Shown here: in pieces, positions 52,545 through 60,885 of the stretch
Layout of the letters: each line of letters starts with the position of its first letter
Position numbering within the stretch: position 1 is the first letter of the stretch
Assembly (NCBI GenBank): GCA_045113695.1
Contig: JBGUJG010000040.1
Coordinates: forward strand, 31,524 to 95,523
Reading direction: 5' to 3'
DNA: 64,000 bases
Source: UBA4246 sp045113695
GTDB taxonomy: Bacteria; Bacillota; Clostridia; Christensenellales; Aristaeellaceae
Notes under the pieces: generated by a model
Told to the model about the DNA's origin: nothing
Database searches by the model: none
The model's input: the letters and a program-made list of their open reading frames with translations, nothing else
Program-made: the position numbers and the translations under genes

Positions 52545-52660
52545 TCGGTTGGCCCGGATGGCCGGTCTGTTTGTGCGCACATGCACAAAACGGAAGGTCA
52601 GAAAGCGATCGGGTACGCTTCTGAGCCGGAATCTGCGTAAAACGCAGACGGGGCAGACAT
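52545..52660 (+). promoter_or_regulatory. Structured 5' leader, class unknown
   Basis: The ~140-base leader can form three clear hairpins: TTTGTGC/GCACAAA (52570-52589), TCAGAAAGCG/CGCTTCTGA with one bulged A (52598-52624) and TCTGCG/CGCAGA (52632-52648). CCGG at 52562-52565 and 52626-52629 could close the first two into a junction. No known riboswitch consensus fits and there is no T-run terminator. Confidence 0.45.
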
Positions 52661-52679
52661 CACCAAAGGAGCATATTTT

Positions 52680-55600
52680 ATGAAGAAAATGAAACATATG
52701 ATTTCCCTGATGCTCTCTTTCGCTGTGGTTTTCGGGGCGATGACTCCCATTCACGCTGAGGAAAGCCTGCCTGAAAGAATCAGAAAAAAGTTCGGTGTAA
52801 ATGAATCTTATAGAAAGCCGACATCTGTGTTTCCCGAAGAAAACAAGGCAGAAAATGAACAGCAGCCAGCCGCCACGGAAGAAGCACAGCTTCAGTCAGG
52901 GGTTTCGGATAACGTTGCCAGTGCTTCTACCGACGAAGCGATAACAGAACGGGCGGCTTTTTCACCGGATATTATGGGGATCAGGGATGGCGCGTTTGTT
53001 TATTCAGACAGTAAGCTGTCTATTCAGATCGGTACAATCAAAAAAGGCGGGATCGTTTATGCTGTCGCCCTGTCCGGCGCTGCTATGCGGATCGCTTTTG
53101 TATCAGAAGATTTTCAGGTGATTGAAGGTTTCGTTTCAGCTAACACCCTTTCTGCTCTTTCAAAAAGTAACAAAATGACTTACCAAATAACCGCCAGGGG
53201 AGGAAGGAAAGTATACGGACAGGTATTATTACCGATTAGATTTGTGCGGACGGCAGGATCAAATCCCGCGGTTCCTGCTGTGACTCCTATTGCCACGCCC
53301 AAAGCGACTGCCACCTCGAAAATAACGGCAACCCCCACAGTAACGGCGACGCCAATAGCGACAGCAACACCCAAAGCCACGGTTACTAAGACCCCTGCCG
53401 TTGCTGTGCCCAAAACCTTTCCGCAGATTGTGGTGCAGCCGGTGCTCGTTCCCGGTGGAAAAGACGGCTTCACGACGATTTCCCTGAAAGCAATTAATAC
53501 CACGACCTTTCAGTGGCAGGTCAGCACTGACCGGGGCGGTACATGGAGTGATCTGACCAATGGTACGAAATGGATCGGCAACAAAAAATCCACCCTGTAT
53601 TTTAATCCCCTGGATAAGTACGATGGATATTTGTTCAGGTGCAGGCTTACCAATTGGGCTGGCACGGTGTATTCGGATTCTGCTGTTCTGAATCTCGGTG
53701 GGAATCAGGTTCCTGAGCCGACGATCCTGGAGCAGCCAGCCAAATCCACACCAACACCGACTGTAAAACCAACCGCAACGCCATTCATCAGACCGACGGC
53801 GACGCCTGCGATGTCCAGACCGGTGTTCTCTGTTCATCCTCAGTCTCAGGCTGTGGACGCGGGTTCGCTGGTTACGCTGACGGTTTCCGCTGAAAACGCT
53901 ACTGCCTATCAGTGGCAATACAGTGCTGACCAAACTGCCTGGGTCAACCTCCCGAACGATGGGACCTGGAATGGTCTTCAATCAGAACAGCTTTCCTTTA
54001 CTGCGCTGGAATCGTATCATGGTTACAACTTCCGGGCGGTTGCTTCCAATTCAGCCGGAGCTGTGCTGAGCAATTCCGCTCGTCTTACGGTGACCGCTGC
54101 CAAAGAGCCTGTGATTATCGCGCAGCCAAAGGATGTATCTGCGGCGGCGGGCGAAACCGTAAGATTCTCTGTCGAGGCTGAAAACGCCGAATCCTATCAG
54201 TGGTATTACTGCACCGCTTCCTCTTCGAGCTGGAAAGCGCTGACAGACGGATCCGGCTGGTCCGGATCCAAAACCAGCGTGCTTTCCTTTACCGCCGGTG
54301 CTTCCCATGACGGAGGCAGGTTCTGCTGCGTTGTTTCCGACGGCGGTAAATCTGTGAACAGCCTGACGGCAGTTCTCCATTTGCTCAAAGGAGCGCCTGT
54401 TTTTGATCCCACTGTTGATACAGTTGTGAAAGGGACTATCGGGTCCAGGGTAACTCTGAAAGCCAGAGTTTCCGGCGCAACATTCTGCCAGTGGGAAGTC
54501 AGGCCAAAGCTCATCAATTCTTGGAGCAATGCAAGCCTCTCCTCAGGAACCGTGGATGTCCGGGAACCATCACTGACGATCCAGTTGAACAACGCAAAGT
54601 TTTCAATGGTTTATCGCGTGAAAGCAACAAATGCATATGGCGTCGCTTACAGTCCGGAATATACAATTCAGGAATTGATGAGTGCCCCATCGAATGTAAT
54701 AGCGAAAGCTACAGGCCGGGAAACGGTTTCTGTCAGTTGGACGGCTTCCCGAGATACCAGAACAAGATTCTACCGCGTATTCTTTAGTACGGATGAAACT
54801 GTCAATACAAGCCAGTATGTAGATGTTTCCGGTACCAGTACAGTACTGGCCGGTCTGAGTGCCGGGACCACCTACCACGTATGGGTGCAGGCAGTAGGAA
54901 ATGTAAGCTCCAGCGATGTGGATCACAATGTCTATGCTTCCGCAACCACCTACGCGCCGGCGGTAAAGCCTGCTTCTCCTTCCTCTGTCACTGCAAATGC
55001 CTCTTCCACCGTGATGACGGTTTCCTGGAAGAAACCGGCGAACAGCGAAGTGAGCGGCTATTACGTATACTATGCCCCGGCATCCGCAAACGCCGCCCAG
55101 AAAATCAGTGTTTCCGGGGAAACCTCGCTGTCGGCCACGCTGACGGGCCTTTCCAGGAGCACGACCTATCAGATCTGGGTCTCCGCTTATAACGATGCCG
55201 GAGAAAGCAATGCATCCGCGCGGATCACCGCCACGACGCTGCAGACGGCTGCCGCTCCCGCCCAGCCGACGAACGTGAAGGCTGCTCCGGCCGCTGCCAG
55301 CAGTGTCAAAGTCACGTGGACGCTTTCCGCGTCTGCCGACGCCGCGGGCTATTATGTTTACTACGGCACTTCTTCCAGCGTGAACGCCGCGGCCAGGTAT
55401 AACAGCGTTCTGTCTGCCAGTATCGACAGCGTGACGATCAGCGGGCTGACAGCGGGCAAGGAATATTTCTTCTGGGTGGCGGCTTTCAACAGCGACGGAG
55501 CGCAGAGTGTGCTGAATGCCGGCGTCAGGGCAAGCGCCACGCCTAAAGCGGTCTCCACGGCCAACAAGACCAATGCCGTTCAATTCTCCATGATGGGTGA

Positions 55601-56036
55601 CAAGTATATCGGGACCTCTTACAGTACGTACGACTGCCAGGCTTTCGTGGAAAGAATGCTGGCGGACGCCGGGCTGAACATGAACCTGGCCGGCAGCAAC
55701 GCCTGGTACAGGACGATGAGCTGGCGCGGCACACCGGAGCAGTGCAAGGCAACCTTCGGCTGCATCCCGACCGGCGCCTTCCTGTTCATCGTGGCATATG
55801 ATGGCGGCGAACCGGCCTCATATCATGATAATCTGGGCAACGCCAACCACATCGGCGTGGTCATCCACCGTGACCTCGGGGCGATTCATTCTTCCCAGAG
55901 AAAAGGCGGCGTGTATTACAGTCTCTTCCAGGATGCCACCATCCCGAACGGCGGCTGGAATATGATCGGCCTGTGGACCCGTATGGATTACGGCGATGAA
56001 GTCAATGCGAAGCTCGAAGCCCTGACGGGAAAATAA
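52680..56036 (+). CDS. Large secreted protein with Ig-like and Fn3 domains and a C-terminal NlpC/P60-like peptidase
   Basis: A 1118-residue exported protein, probably a cell-wall hydrolase. Signal peptide 1-27 (ending HAEES). An SH3-like segment (about 95-190), a Thr/Pro linker built from ATPxATP units, four Ig-like domains (about 250-660, each with QWQ or QWxY plus a conserved Trp), three fibronectin type III domains (about 667-955, SVSWTAS, YYVYYA, LTGLSRSTTYQIWVSAYN) and a C-terminal NlpC/P60-like domain (about 965-1118). The latter has the Cys in STYDCQAFVERML and the His in NHIGVVIHRD. The first three-quarters of the gene is AT-richer than the last quarter, which suggests a mosaic origin. 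AAAGGAG precedes the ATG. Confidence 0.85.
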   Translation: MKKMKHMISLMLSFAVVFGAMTPIHAEESLPERIRKKFGVNESYRKPTSVFPEENKAENEQQPAATEEAQLQSGVSDNVASASTDEAITERAAFSPDIMGIRDGAFVYSDSKLSIQIGTIKKGGIVYAVALSGAAMRIAFVSEDFQVIEGFVSANTLSALSKSNKMTYQITARGGRKVYGQVLLPIRFVRTAGSNPAVPAVTPIATPKATATSKITATPTVTATPIATATPKATVTKTPAVAVPKTFPQIVVQPVLVPGGKDGFTTISLKAINTTTFQWQVSTDRGGTWSDLTNGTKWIGNKKSTLYFNPLDKYDGYLFRCRLTNWAGTVYSDSAVLNLGGNQVPEPTILEQPAKSTPTPTVKPTATPFIRPTATPAMSRPVFSVHPQSQAVDAGSLVTLTVSAENATAYQWQYSADQTAWVNLPNDGTWNGLQSEQLSFTALESYHGYNFRAVASNSAGAVLSNSARLTVTAAKEPVIIAQPKDVSAAAGETVRFSVEAENAESYQWYYCTASSSSWKALTDGSGWSGSKTSVLSFTAGASHDGGRFCCVVSDGGKSVNSLTAVLHLLKGAPVFDPTVDTVVKGTIGSRVTLKARVSGATFCQWEVRPKLINSWSNASLSSGTVDVREPSLTIQLNNAKFSMVYRVKATNAYGVAYSPEYTIQELMSAPSNVIAKATGRETVSVSWTASRDTRTRFYRVFFSTDETVNTSQYVDVSGTSTVLAGLSAGTTYHVWVQAVGNVSSSDVDHNVYASATTYAPAVKPASPSSVTANASSTVMTVSWKKPANSEVSGYYVYYAPASANAAQKISVSGETSLSATLTGLSRSTTYQIWVSAYNDAGESNASARITATTLQTAAAPAQPTNVKAAPAAASSVKVTWTLSASADAAGYYVYYGTSSSVNAAARYNSVLSASIDSVTISGLTAGKEYFFWVAAFNSDGAQSVLNAGVRASATPKAVSTANKTNAVQFSMMGDKYIGTSYSTYDCQAFVERMLADAGLNMNLAGSNAWYRTMSWRGTPEQCKATFGCIPTGAFLFIVAYDGGEPASYHDNLGNANHIGVVIHRDLGAIHSSQRKGGVYYSLFQDATIPNGGWNMIGLWTRMDYGDEVNAKLEALTGK

Positions 56037-56058
56037 CCGGCTCCCGCGGCTCCGGCAG

Positions 56059-56093
56059 AATCAAGCGGGCTGTTTGCGTCCGCTTGATTTTTC
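56059..56093 (+). terminator. Terminator of the 52680 gene
   Basis: Perfect 10-bp stem AATCAAGCGG/CCGCTTGATT followed by TTTTT. Confidence 0.88.
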
Positions 56094-56154
56094 TGTCACG
56101 GATGCAGCCTGCCGGACAGGGATCATAAACAGCGGAAGGGAAGGACGTGACCGC

Positions 56155-56628
56155 ATGGATCAGAAACCGGTCTGCGGCAAAGAGCCGATTCATATTTCGA
56201 CACCGGAAGAGCTGCACAGTTTCCTCAGGGTATCCAGCCCGCGGCTGTGGATCGTACTGACGGTCATTGTGATGCTGCTGGCATGTCTGGTTGTTTTTGC
56301 TGCTACGCAAAGGATGGAAAACACCATGAACATCCGCGTGACGGTCAGCAGCATCGATCTCCAGGCGGGAGAAGGCCAGGGAATAGCCCCAGGCAGATAC
56401 ACGCAGATTCTGGGGACAGCGCCGGCAGATCTCAGGAACACGGTGAATGTTGGGATGATCGTCCGGTTTTCCGGCCTGACGGGAAAAGTCAGCATGGTGG
56501 TGAACGACGGTGAAGGTTCTTTTTTTGAAATTCAGCCGGATGAAGCATCGGTTCAGCTGCCGGAAGGAACGTATGACGGGGAACTGGTGCTGGAAAATAA
56601 AACACCGATCAGCTTTCTGATGAACTGA
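56155..56628 (+). CDS. Small membrane protein with HlyD/NHLM-secretion-like N-terminus
   Basis: A 157-residue protein. Residues 14-35 (ISTPEELHSFLRVSSPRLW) followed by one membrane helix (about 36-57) resemble the N-terminus of HlyD-type secretion proteins of NHLM/bacteriocin systems. The remaining 100 residues form a beta-rich domain that could be a single lipoyl/barrel unit, but the coiled-coil hairpin of HlyD proteins is absent. No bacteriocin gene or ABC exporter is adjacent, so it may be a remnant or a separate membrane protein; function unknown. ATG 56155 is chosen because GGAAGGGAAGGA lies upstream; the longer frame overlaps the preceding terminator. Confidence 0.6.
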   Translation: MDQKPVCGKEPIHISTPEELHSFLRVSSPRLWIVLTVIVMLLACLVVFAATQRMENTMNIRVTVSSIDLQAGEGQGIAPGRYTQILGTAPADLRNTVNVGMIVRFSGLTGKVSMVVNDGEGSFFEIQPDEASVQLPEGTYDGELVLENKTPISFLMN

Positions 56629-56689
56629 ACAGGATCAAGGAATGAAATGTTTCATTTTCATGAAAATTTACTGAAATGGTGCTGAACAC

Positions 56690-56718
56690 TTGTAATTTTC
56701 TGTGAGTTATGGTAATAT
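56690..56718 (+). promoter_or_regulatory. Sigma-A promoter of secG
   Basis: TTGTAA (56690-56695), 17-base spacer, TAATAT (56713-56718). An AT-rich palindromic stretch lies just upstream. Confidence 0.7.
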
Positions 56719-56751
56719 ACTCATGTTTGACTCTAGAGGAGGTTTTTGAGT

Positions 56752-56985
56752 ATGATCGTATTGCAGATTCTGATGGCTGTCGTCGCTGTCATTCTGGTTG
56801 TTTCTGTTATGCTGCAGGATGGCGACAGCGAGGGCATTGCCGCACTGGGCGCCAGCACCGGCAACAGCGAAACCTTTTTCGGAAAAAACCAGACCAGTTC
56901 CCTGCAGGGAAAGATGGCGCTGATCACGAAGATTTCCGCCGGTGTTTTCGTCGTGCTGGCCATTGTGATCATGATCGTCAGCTGA
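56752..56985 (+). CDS. secG: Preprotein translocase subunit SecG
   Basis: Small accessory subunit of the SecYEG channel. The 77-residue protein has two membrane helices (about 3-22 and 56-76) separated by the conserved cytoplasmic loop: VMLQDGDSEGIAALGAS and ETFFGKNQT, close to the usual LQxGKxxGLS and FG. ATG 56752 is chosen over an in-frame TTG at 56746 because AGGAGG lies 9 bases upstream of the ATG and only 3 before the TTG. It has its own promoter and terminator. Confidence 0.92.
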   Translation: MIVLQILMAVVAVILVVSVMLQDGDSEGIAALGASTGNSETFFGKNQTSSLQGKMALITKISAGVFVVLAIVIMIVS

Positions 56986-57000
56986 CGGCTGATGAGGCAA

Positions 57001-57037
57001 AGAGGGGCTGACAGAAAAGCGGTCAGTCTCTTTTTTT
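57001..57037 (+). terminator. Terminator of secG
   Basis: AGAG and CTGAC on the 5' side pair with GTCAG and CTCT, followed by TTTTTTT; two bases are bulged. Confidence 0.8.
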
Positions 57038-57073
57038 GTATTTTCTGATGAACTAAAGCCCGGAGGATACGGA

Positions 57074-58993
57074 ATGATTGTGCTCAATACGCAGCATGTA
57101 TCCAAAGCATTTGGCGGAAACACTGTTCTGAGGGATGTTTCACTGACCCTGCAGCACCGGGACCGGCTGGGGCTGGTAGGAGTCAACGGCTGCGGAAAAA
57201 CGACCCTGCTCCGGGTGCTGTGCGGTGAGCTTGCTTCGGACGGCGGCAGCATCTCCATGGCCAGACAGATGAAAATCGGTTATCTGGCACAGCAGAACAA
57301 GCCGGTTCCCGGGATGACGGTTTATGATCTGCTGAACAGCGTTTTTGATCCGGTCCGGGAAATGGAGCGGAAACTCCGCCAGATGGAAAAGAAGATGGCG
57401 GAAACCTCCGATGAAACGGAGCTGAACCGCCTGGGCGAAAGCTATACGCGGCTGAGCACAGCTTTTGAAGAGGCGGGCGGTTATTCTTGGCAGTCTTCCA
57501 TCCAGGGCGTGCTGAAGGGGCTGGGGTTTCCCGAGGAGATGCAGGACCAGCAGACATCGGTCCTCTCCGGCGGGGAACTGACCCGTCTGTACCTGGGCCG
57601 TCTGCTGCTTCAGCAGCCGGACATTCTTTTTCTGGACGAGCCGACGAATCACCTGGATCTGGAAGCGCTCAAGTGGCTGGAGGATTACCTGAACGATTAC
57701 CGGGGCAGCGTCCTGGTCGTCTCCCATGACCGTTATTTCATGGACCGGGTATGCACCGGCATTGTGGAGCTGGCTTTCGGGGTAACGGAACAGTATCCGG
57801 GCAATTACTCCAGGTATCTGGACCTTCGCGCAGAACGCTGGCTGACGCGGGAAAGAGCGTACGACGCCCAGCAGAAGGAGATTGCCAGGCAGCTGGAAGT
57901 GATCCGGAAGCTCCGCGCGTTCAACCGGGAAAAATCCATCAAGCGCGCGGAGAGCCGGGTGAAAATGCTCGACAAGATGGAGGTCCTTGACAGGCCGGAG
58001 GAAGAGAAGCAGATCTTTTTCCGGTTTACGGCTGCCCGCCGTACGGGGGACGATGTGCTGAGAGTGCGCGATCTGTCCAAATCCTTTGACGGACGGGAAA
58101 TCTTCTCTCATGTGACCTTCGATCTTTTCCGGGGAGACCGGATTGCCCTGATCGGGAAAAACGGCATTGGGAAAACCACCCTGTTCCGCTGTCTGACCGG
58201 AGAACAGGCGGCGGACAGCGGGGCCGTGATCGAGGGCGCCAATCTGGACGTCGGTTACTATGATCAGCACCAGAAAGGCCTGCACGACGGAAAAACCATC
58301 CTGGACGAAGTCTGGGATGATTTTCCGCGGATGGATCAGACGGCCGTGCGCGGCGCGCTGGGACAGTTCCTGTTTTCGGGCGAAGATGTCTTTCAGCTGA
58401 TCGGCTCGCTGTCCGGCGGGGAAAAGGGGCGGGTCGCCCTGACCAAGCTGATGCTGCGGCAGGACAATCTGCTGCTGCTGGATGAACCGACCAACCACCT
58501 GGACATGAACAGCCGGGAAGTGCTCGAAGAAGCCCTGGACGGCTTTGAAGGCACGATTTTCGCGATCTCCCACGACCGTTATTTCATTAACCGCTTCGCC
58601 AACAAGGTCATGGAACTGAGCCCGGACGGCGTGACGCTGTATCAGGGCAATTATGATGATTACCTGGCGGAAAAGGAAAAGCTGTCGGCCCCTCAGGATG
58701 CCTGGACGCAGGCAGGGATGACCAGGACGGAGTTCCGGAAAGAAAAACGCCGGGAAAACGACGACCGCCAGAGGAAAAAGAACCTTCAGGCCGCCGTGAA
58801 GGAAGCGGAGCAGAAAGTGGCGGATGCTGAAAGCGCGCTCGAAACTTTTGAAGCTTTCCTTTCCGGTCCGGACGCGTACGTACAGCCGGGCAGCGCGGAA
58901 ACGAATGCCAGGGAGTACCAGCGCCTGAAGGATGAGCTGGACCGGGCGTACGAACAATGGGAACAGGCTGTTTCGGAAGCTGAAGACCAATGA
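57074..58993 (+). CDS. ABC-F family ATPase (ribosomal protection/translation factor type)
   Basis: A 639-residue soluble protein with two ABC ATPase domains and no membrane part. Domain 1 has GVNGCGKTTLLRV, LSGGELTRLYLGRLL and LFLDEPTNHLDLEAL; domain 2 has GKNGIGKTTLFRC, LSGGEKGRVALTKLM and LLLDEPTNHLDMNS. The linker between them is charged and helical (YDAQQKEIARQLEVIRKLRAFNR region), and the C-terminus is a coiled coil. This is the YdiF/Uup-like layout of ABC-F proteins, which act on ribosomes; some protect against antibiotics, most do not. Nothing here shows resistance. It follows secG and ends at a strong terminator. Confidence 0.92.
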   Translation: MIVLNTQHVSKAFGGNTVLRDVSLTLQHRDRLGLVGVNGCGKTTLLRVLCGELASDGGSISMARQMKIGYLAQQNKPVPGMTVYDLLNSVFDPVREMERKLRQMEKKMAETSDETELNRLGESYTRLSTAFEEAGGYSWQSSIQGVLKGLGFPEEMQDQQTSVLSGGELTRLYLGRLLLQQPDILFLDEPTNHLDLEALKWLEDYLNDYRGSVLVVSHDRYFMDRVCTGIVELAFGVTEQYPGNYSRYLDLRAERWLTRERAYDAQQKEIARQLEVIRKLRAFNREKSIKRAESRVKMLDKMEVLDRPEEEKQIFFRFTAARRTGDDVLRVRDLSKSFDGREIFSHVTFDLFRGDRIALIGKNGIGKTTLFRCLTGEQAADSGAVIEGANLDVGYYDQHQKGLHDGKTILDEVWDDFPRMDQTAVRGALGQFLFSGEDVFQLIGSLSGGEKGRVALTKLMLRQDNLLLLDEPTNHLDMNSREVLEEALDGFEGTIFAISHDRYFINRFANKVMELSPDGVTLYQGNYDDYLAEKEKLSAPQDAWTQAGMTRTEFRKEKRRENDDRQRKKNLQAAVKEAEQKVADAESALETFEAFLSGPDAYVQPGSAETNAREYQRLKDELDRAYEQWEQAVSEAEDQ

Positions 58994-58997
58994 CAAA

Positions 58998-59034
58998 GGG
59001 GATGCTGCAATGAAGTCTGCAGCATCCCCCTTTT
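58998..59034 (+). terminator. Terminator of the ABC-F gene
   Basis: Perfect 12-bp stem GGGGATGCTGCA/TGCAGCATCCCC followed by CTTTT. Confidence 0.85.
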
Positions 59035-59041
59035 CTGTCTT

Positions 59042-59557
59042 TCACTGCGATATGCCGGCTGCCGGTACGAAGACGGCTTCGTGTCCTGTCATCGGCAGGA
59101 AGCGCGACAGAAAGTCGTCCTTCTTCAGAATCAGTGTTTCCGTCGGGATCAGCGGATGAAAGGCGAGGGAAGAGACGGAAAGCAGGGCTTCGTCCAGACA
59201 GAACTGTACCTGGCATTCGCGGTCGAACAGAAGCGCCAGCGGCGTCAGGGCGCCGGATGACACGTGAAGCAGCCGCGTCAGATGCTCGTCCGCGGCAAAA
59301 GAAACCCTCGAAATATTCATGGATTTTGAAAACACAGAGGTGCGGAACGGCACAAAGGGAGAACAGACATACAGATAAAACCGTGTCTGCTGCCGGTTGC
59401 ACAGAAGGATGTTCTTGGGCATCACGGTGCCATCGGGGATCTTCTGGACCCGGTAACAGTCTTCCATCGTATGCACTTCTTCGTGCCGGCGCAGTTCATA
59501 AGGGATATTCTGCTGTTCCAGCAGGGAAATCAGCGCCTGATAATCGTCAGTGTACAT
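59042..59557 (-). CDS. ProX/YbaK-like aminoacyl-tRNA deacylase
   Basis: A 171-residue protein of the YbaK/ProRS editing fold (PrdX/ProX type), which clears mischarged tRNA such as Ala-tRNA-Pro. It has DGTVMPKNILLCN near residue 42, FYLYV, the segment SSGALTPLALLFD and FHPLIPTETLILKKDDF typical of the family. The GxxxP and conserved Lys region suggest an intact deacylase, though the substrate cannot be set from sequence. Its start lies inside the end of the upstream gene (11-base overlap), with GAGGATG as ribosome site, so the two minus-strand genes are coupled. Confidence 0.85.
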   Translation of the reverse strand: MYTDDYQALISLLEQQNIPYELRRHEEVHTMEDCYRVQKIPDGTVMPKNILLCNRQQTRFYLYVCSPFVPFRTSVFSKSMNISRVSFAADEHLTRLLHVSSGALTPLALLFDRECQVQFCLDEALLSVSSLAFHPLIPTETLILKKDDFLSRFLPMTGHEAVFVPAAGISQ

Positions 59558-60686
59558 CTTTCATCCTCTTGGGGGCGTGGCACTTTTTGCATGGATTCAG
59601 GGTCCTGAACTTGGGATTGTCCAGCTCGGCATAGGTAAAATAGGCTGTCAGCGGCCGGTATTCCTCCCTGATTGCGTCGCAGTTCGGGTCCAGATGATAG
59701 TTCTGGCCTCCGTCAGGGTTGTAATAGATGGTCAGGCCGGGGTTGACCGTCGGCGCCGGGGTGGGGGAAGGGGTCATATTGTCATACAGGGCGCTGCGCT
59801 GCTCAAACACCTGATTGTCTTCCGTCACCATGCCGATGCTGTTCAGGGAGCTCGGATCCACGTACCAGGTATCGTTGGAGCGGACCATCATGACCTGATA
59901 CCGTTTGGACGAGGTCGATCCGTCCTGATTGCTGATATTGGCGATGATCTGGATCGGGCGGGAGTTGTCCGTATTGGTGCCGTATACTTTTTCGACCATA
60001 TAGCTGGTGGGGGTGGTAAAGCCCAGGATATTGAACAGGCTGGAACCGGGGAATTCCTGGTTGTCCACCCAGGAAGGGGCGCACATGGCCAGCTGGTTTT
60101 CCCGGTCGTTGACAGCCCAGTATTTCATGAATTCATCCAGCCTGCTCTGGGCGGCTGAAATGGGAATCTCGGTTTCTTCAGGTTCTTGGGAGGGTTCCGG
60201 GTTCTGCTCCTGGATGGCGGCGGCTGCCTGAGCCTGAATGTCCGTCAAAGAGGGCGTATCCAGCACGTTGTCCTGAGAAAAAATGGCATTGGAATCCACC
60301 CGGCTGACGGTTCTTGTGGTGATGGTTCCGGGCGTATTGATGATGATCAGGGCCACCACAGCCAGGGCGGAGACGGCATAGAACAGCGACAGTTTTCCGC
60401 GCGCGTTCTGCGTGAACGCCCGGACCAGCCACATGATGACGACCGCCAGCAGACAGACGCCCAGGTAGATGCCGTAGATCAGCGGACGGTTGAGGATGAC
60501 TGCCACGACCAGAAAGGCGGGCAGCAGCAGCAGCAGGATCAGCTGCAGAAAGCCGAACTTGCGGGGCGGTTCATAGGTTTCGTCTTCAATGACCGGCGGC
60601 TCGCGGTAATCCTGGGTTTCTGACGGTTTATGTTTGTCCATCCGCATCAGCGGCGTGGAGGAATAATGGTTTCTCCTGGAATTCAT
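59547..60686 (-). CDS. Membrane protein with C-terminal Cys/His (YHxxxxC...CxxCH) domain
   Basis: A 379-residue protein I do not recognise as a named family. A charged cytoplasmic N-terminus is followed by three membrane helices (about 44-66, 68-88, 97-116) and a large external part: a Gln/Glu/Pro linker (PEPSQEPEETEI), a NTF2-like segment around FMKYWAVNDRENQLAMC, a TPSPTPAPT linker and a C-terminal domain with YHLDPNC and LNPCKKCHAP, a likely zinc site. The linker style matches the two giant wall proteins. It is coupled to the deacylase gene. GGAAGG lies about 12 bases before the ATG. Confidence 0.75.
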   Translation of the reverse strand: MNSRRNHYSSTPLMRMDKHKPSETQDYREPPVIEDETYEPPRKFGFLQLILLLLLPAFLVVAVILNRPLIYGIYLGVCLLAVVIMWLVRAFTQNARGKLSLFYAVSALAVVALIIINTPGTITTRTVSRVDSNAIFSQDNVLDTPSLTDIQAQAAAAIQEQNPEPSQEPEETEIPISAAQSRLDEFMKYWAVNDRENQLAMCAPSWVDNQEFPGSSLFNILGFTTPTSYMVEKVYGTNTDNSRPIQIIANISNQDGSTSSKRYQVMMVRSNDTWYVDPSSLNSIGMVTEDNQVFEQRSALYDNMTPSPTPAPTVNPGLTIYYNPDGGQNYHLDPNCDAIREEYRPLTAYFTYAELDNPKFRTLNPCKKCHAPKRMKDVH

Positions 60687-60724
60687 TCGGGTCTACATCC
60701 TTCCTTCATGAGACTCACTTGTAT

Positions 60725-60754
60725 ATTATAGTATAATTTCGTAGTTTTTGTAAA
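60725..60754 (-). promoter_or_regulatory. Promoter of the 59547-60686 gene
   Basis: Minus strand TTTACA (60749-60754), 18-base spacer, TATAAT (60725-60730). Confidence 0.7.
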
Positions 60755-60780
60755 GAATTTGTAACAACTTTTGTAACAAA
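60747..60780. promoter_or_regulatory. Three in-phase direct repeats TTTGTAA[A/C]
   Basis: Copies begin at 60747, 60758 and 60770, spaced 11 and 12 bases, about one helical turn. The first overlaps the minus-strand -35 box. Candidate regulator site between divergent genes. Confidence 0.45.
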
Positions 60781-60816
60781 TAGACGCTTTTCTTCCGCTG
60801 ATTTGAGGTCTTCCCA

Positions 60817-60845
60817 TTGAAAAAAAGGGCCTGATATGGTATACT
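60817..60845 (+). promoter_or_regulatory. Sigma-A promoter of xpaC-telA
   Basis: TTGAAA (60817-60822), 17-base spacer, TATACT (60840-60845). Confidence 0.75.
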
Positions 60846-60885
60846 GTTTCAGAATTCTGCGACCAGAGAACGGAGATGAACGGGT

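Noticed and set aside
52545..52660. c-di-GMP or c-di-AMP riboswitch
   Set aside because: The conserved blocks of these classes are not present; kept only as an unclassified structured leader.
57074..58993. Antibiotic resistance ABC-F protein
   Set aside because: The linker and motifs fit general ABC-F factors; nothing in the sequence or context points to resistance.
57140..58996. 618-codon open frame on the minus strand
   Set aside because: Antisense to the ABC-F ATPase gene, which has complete motifs.
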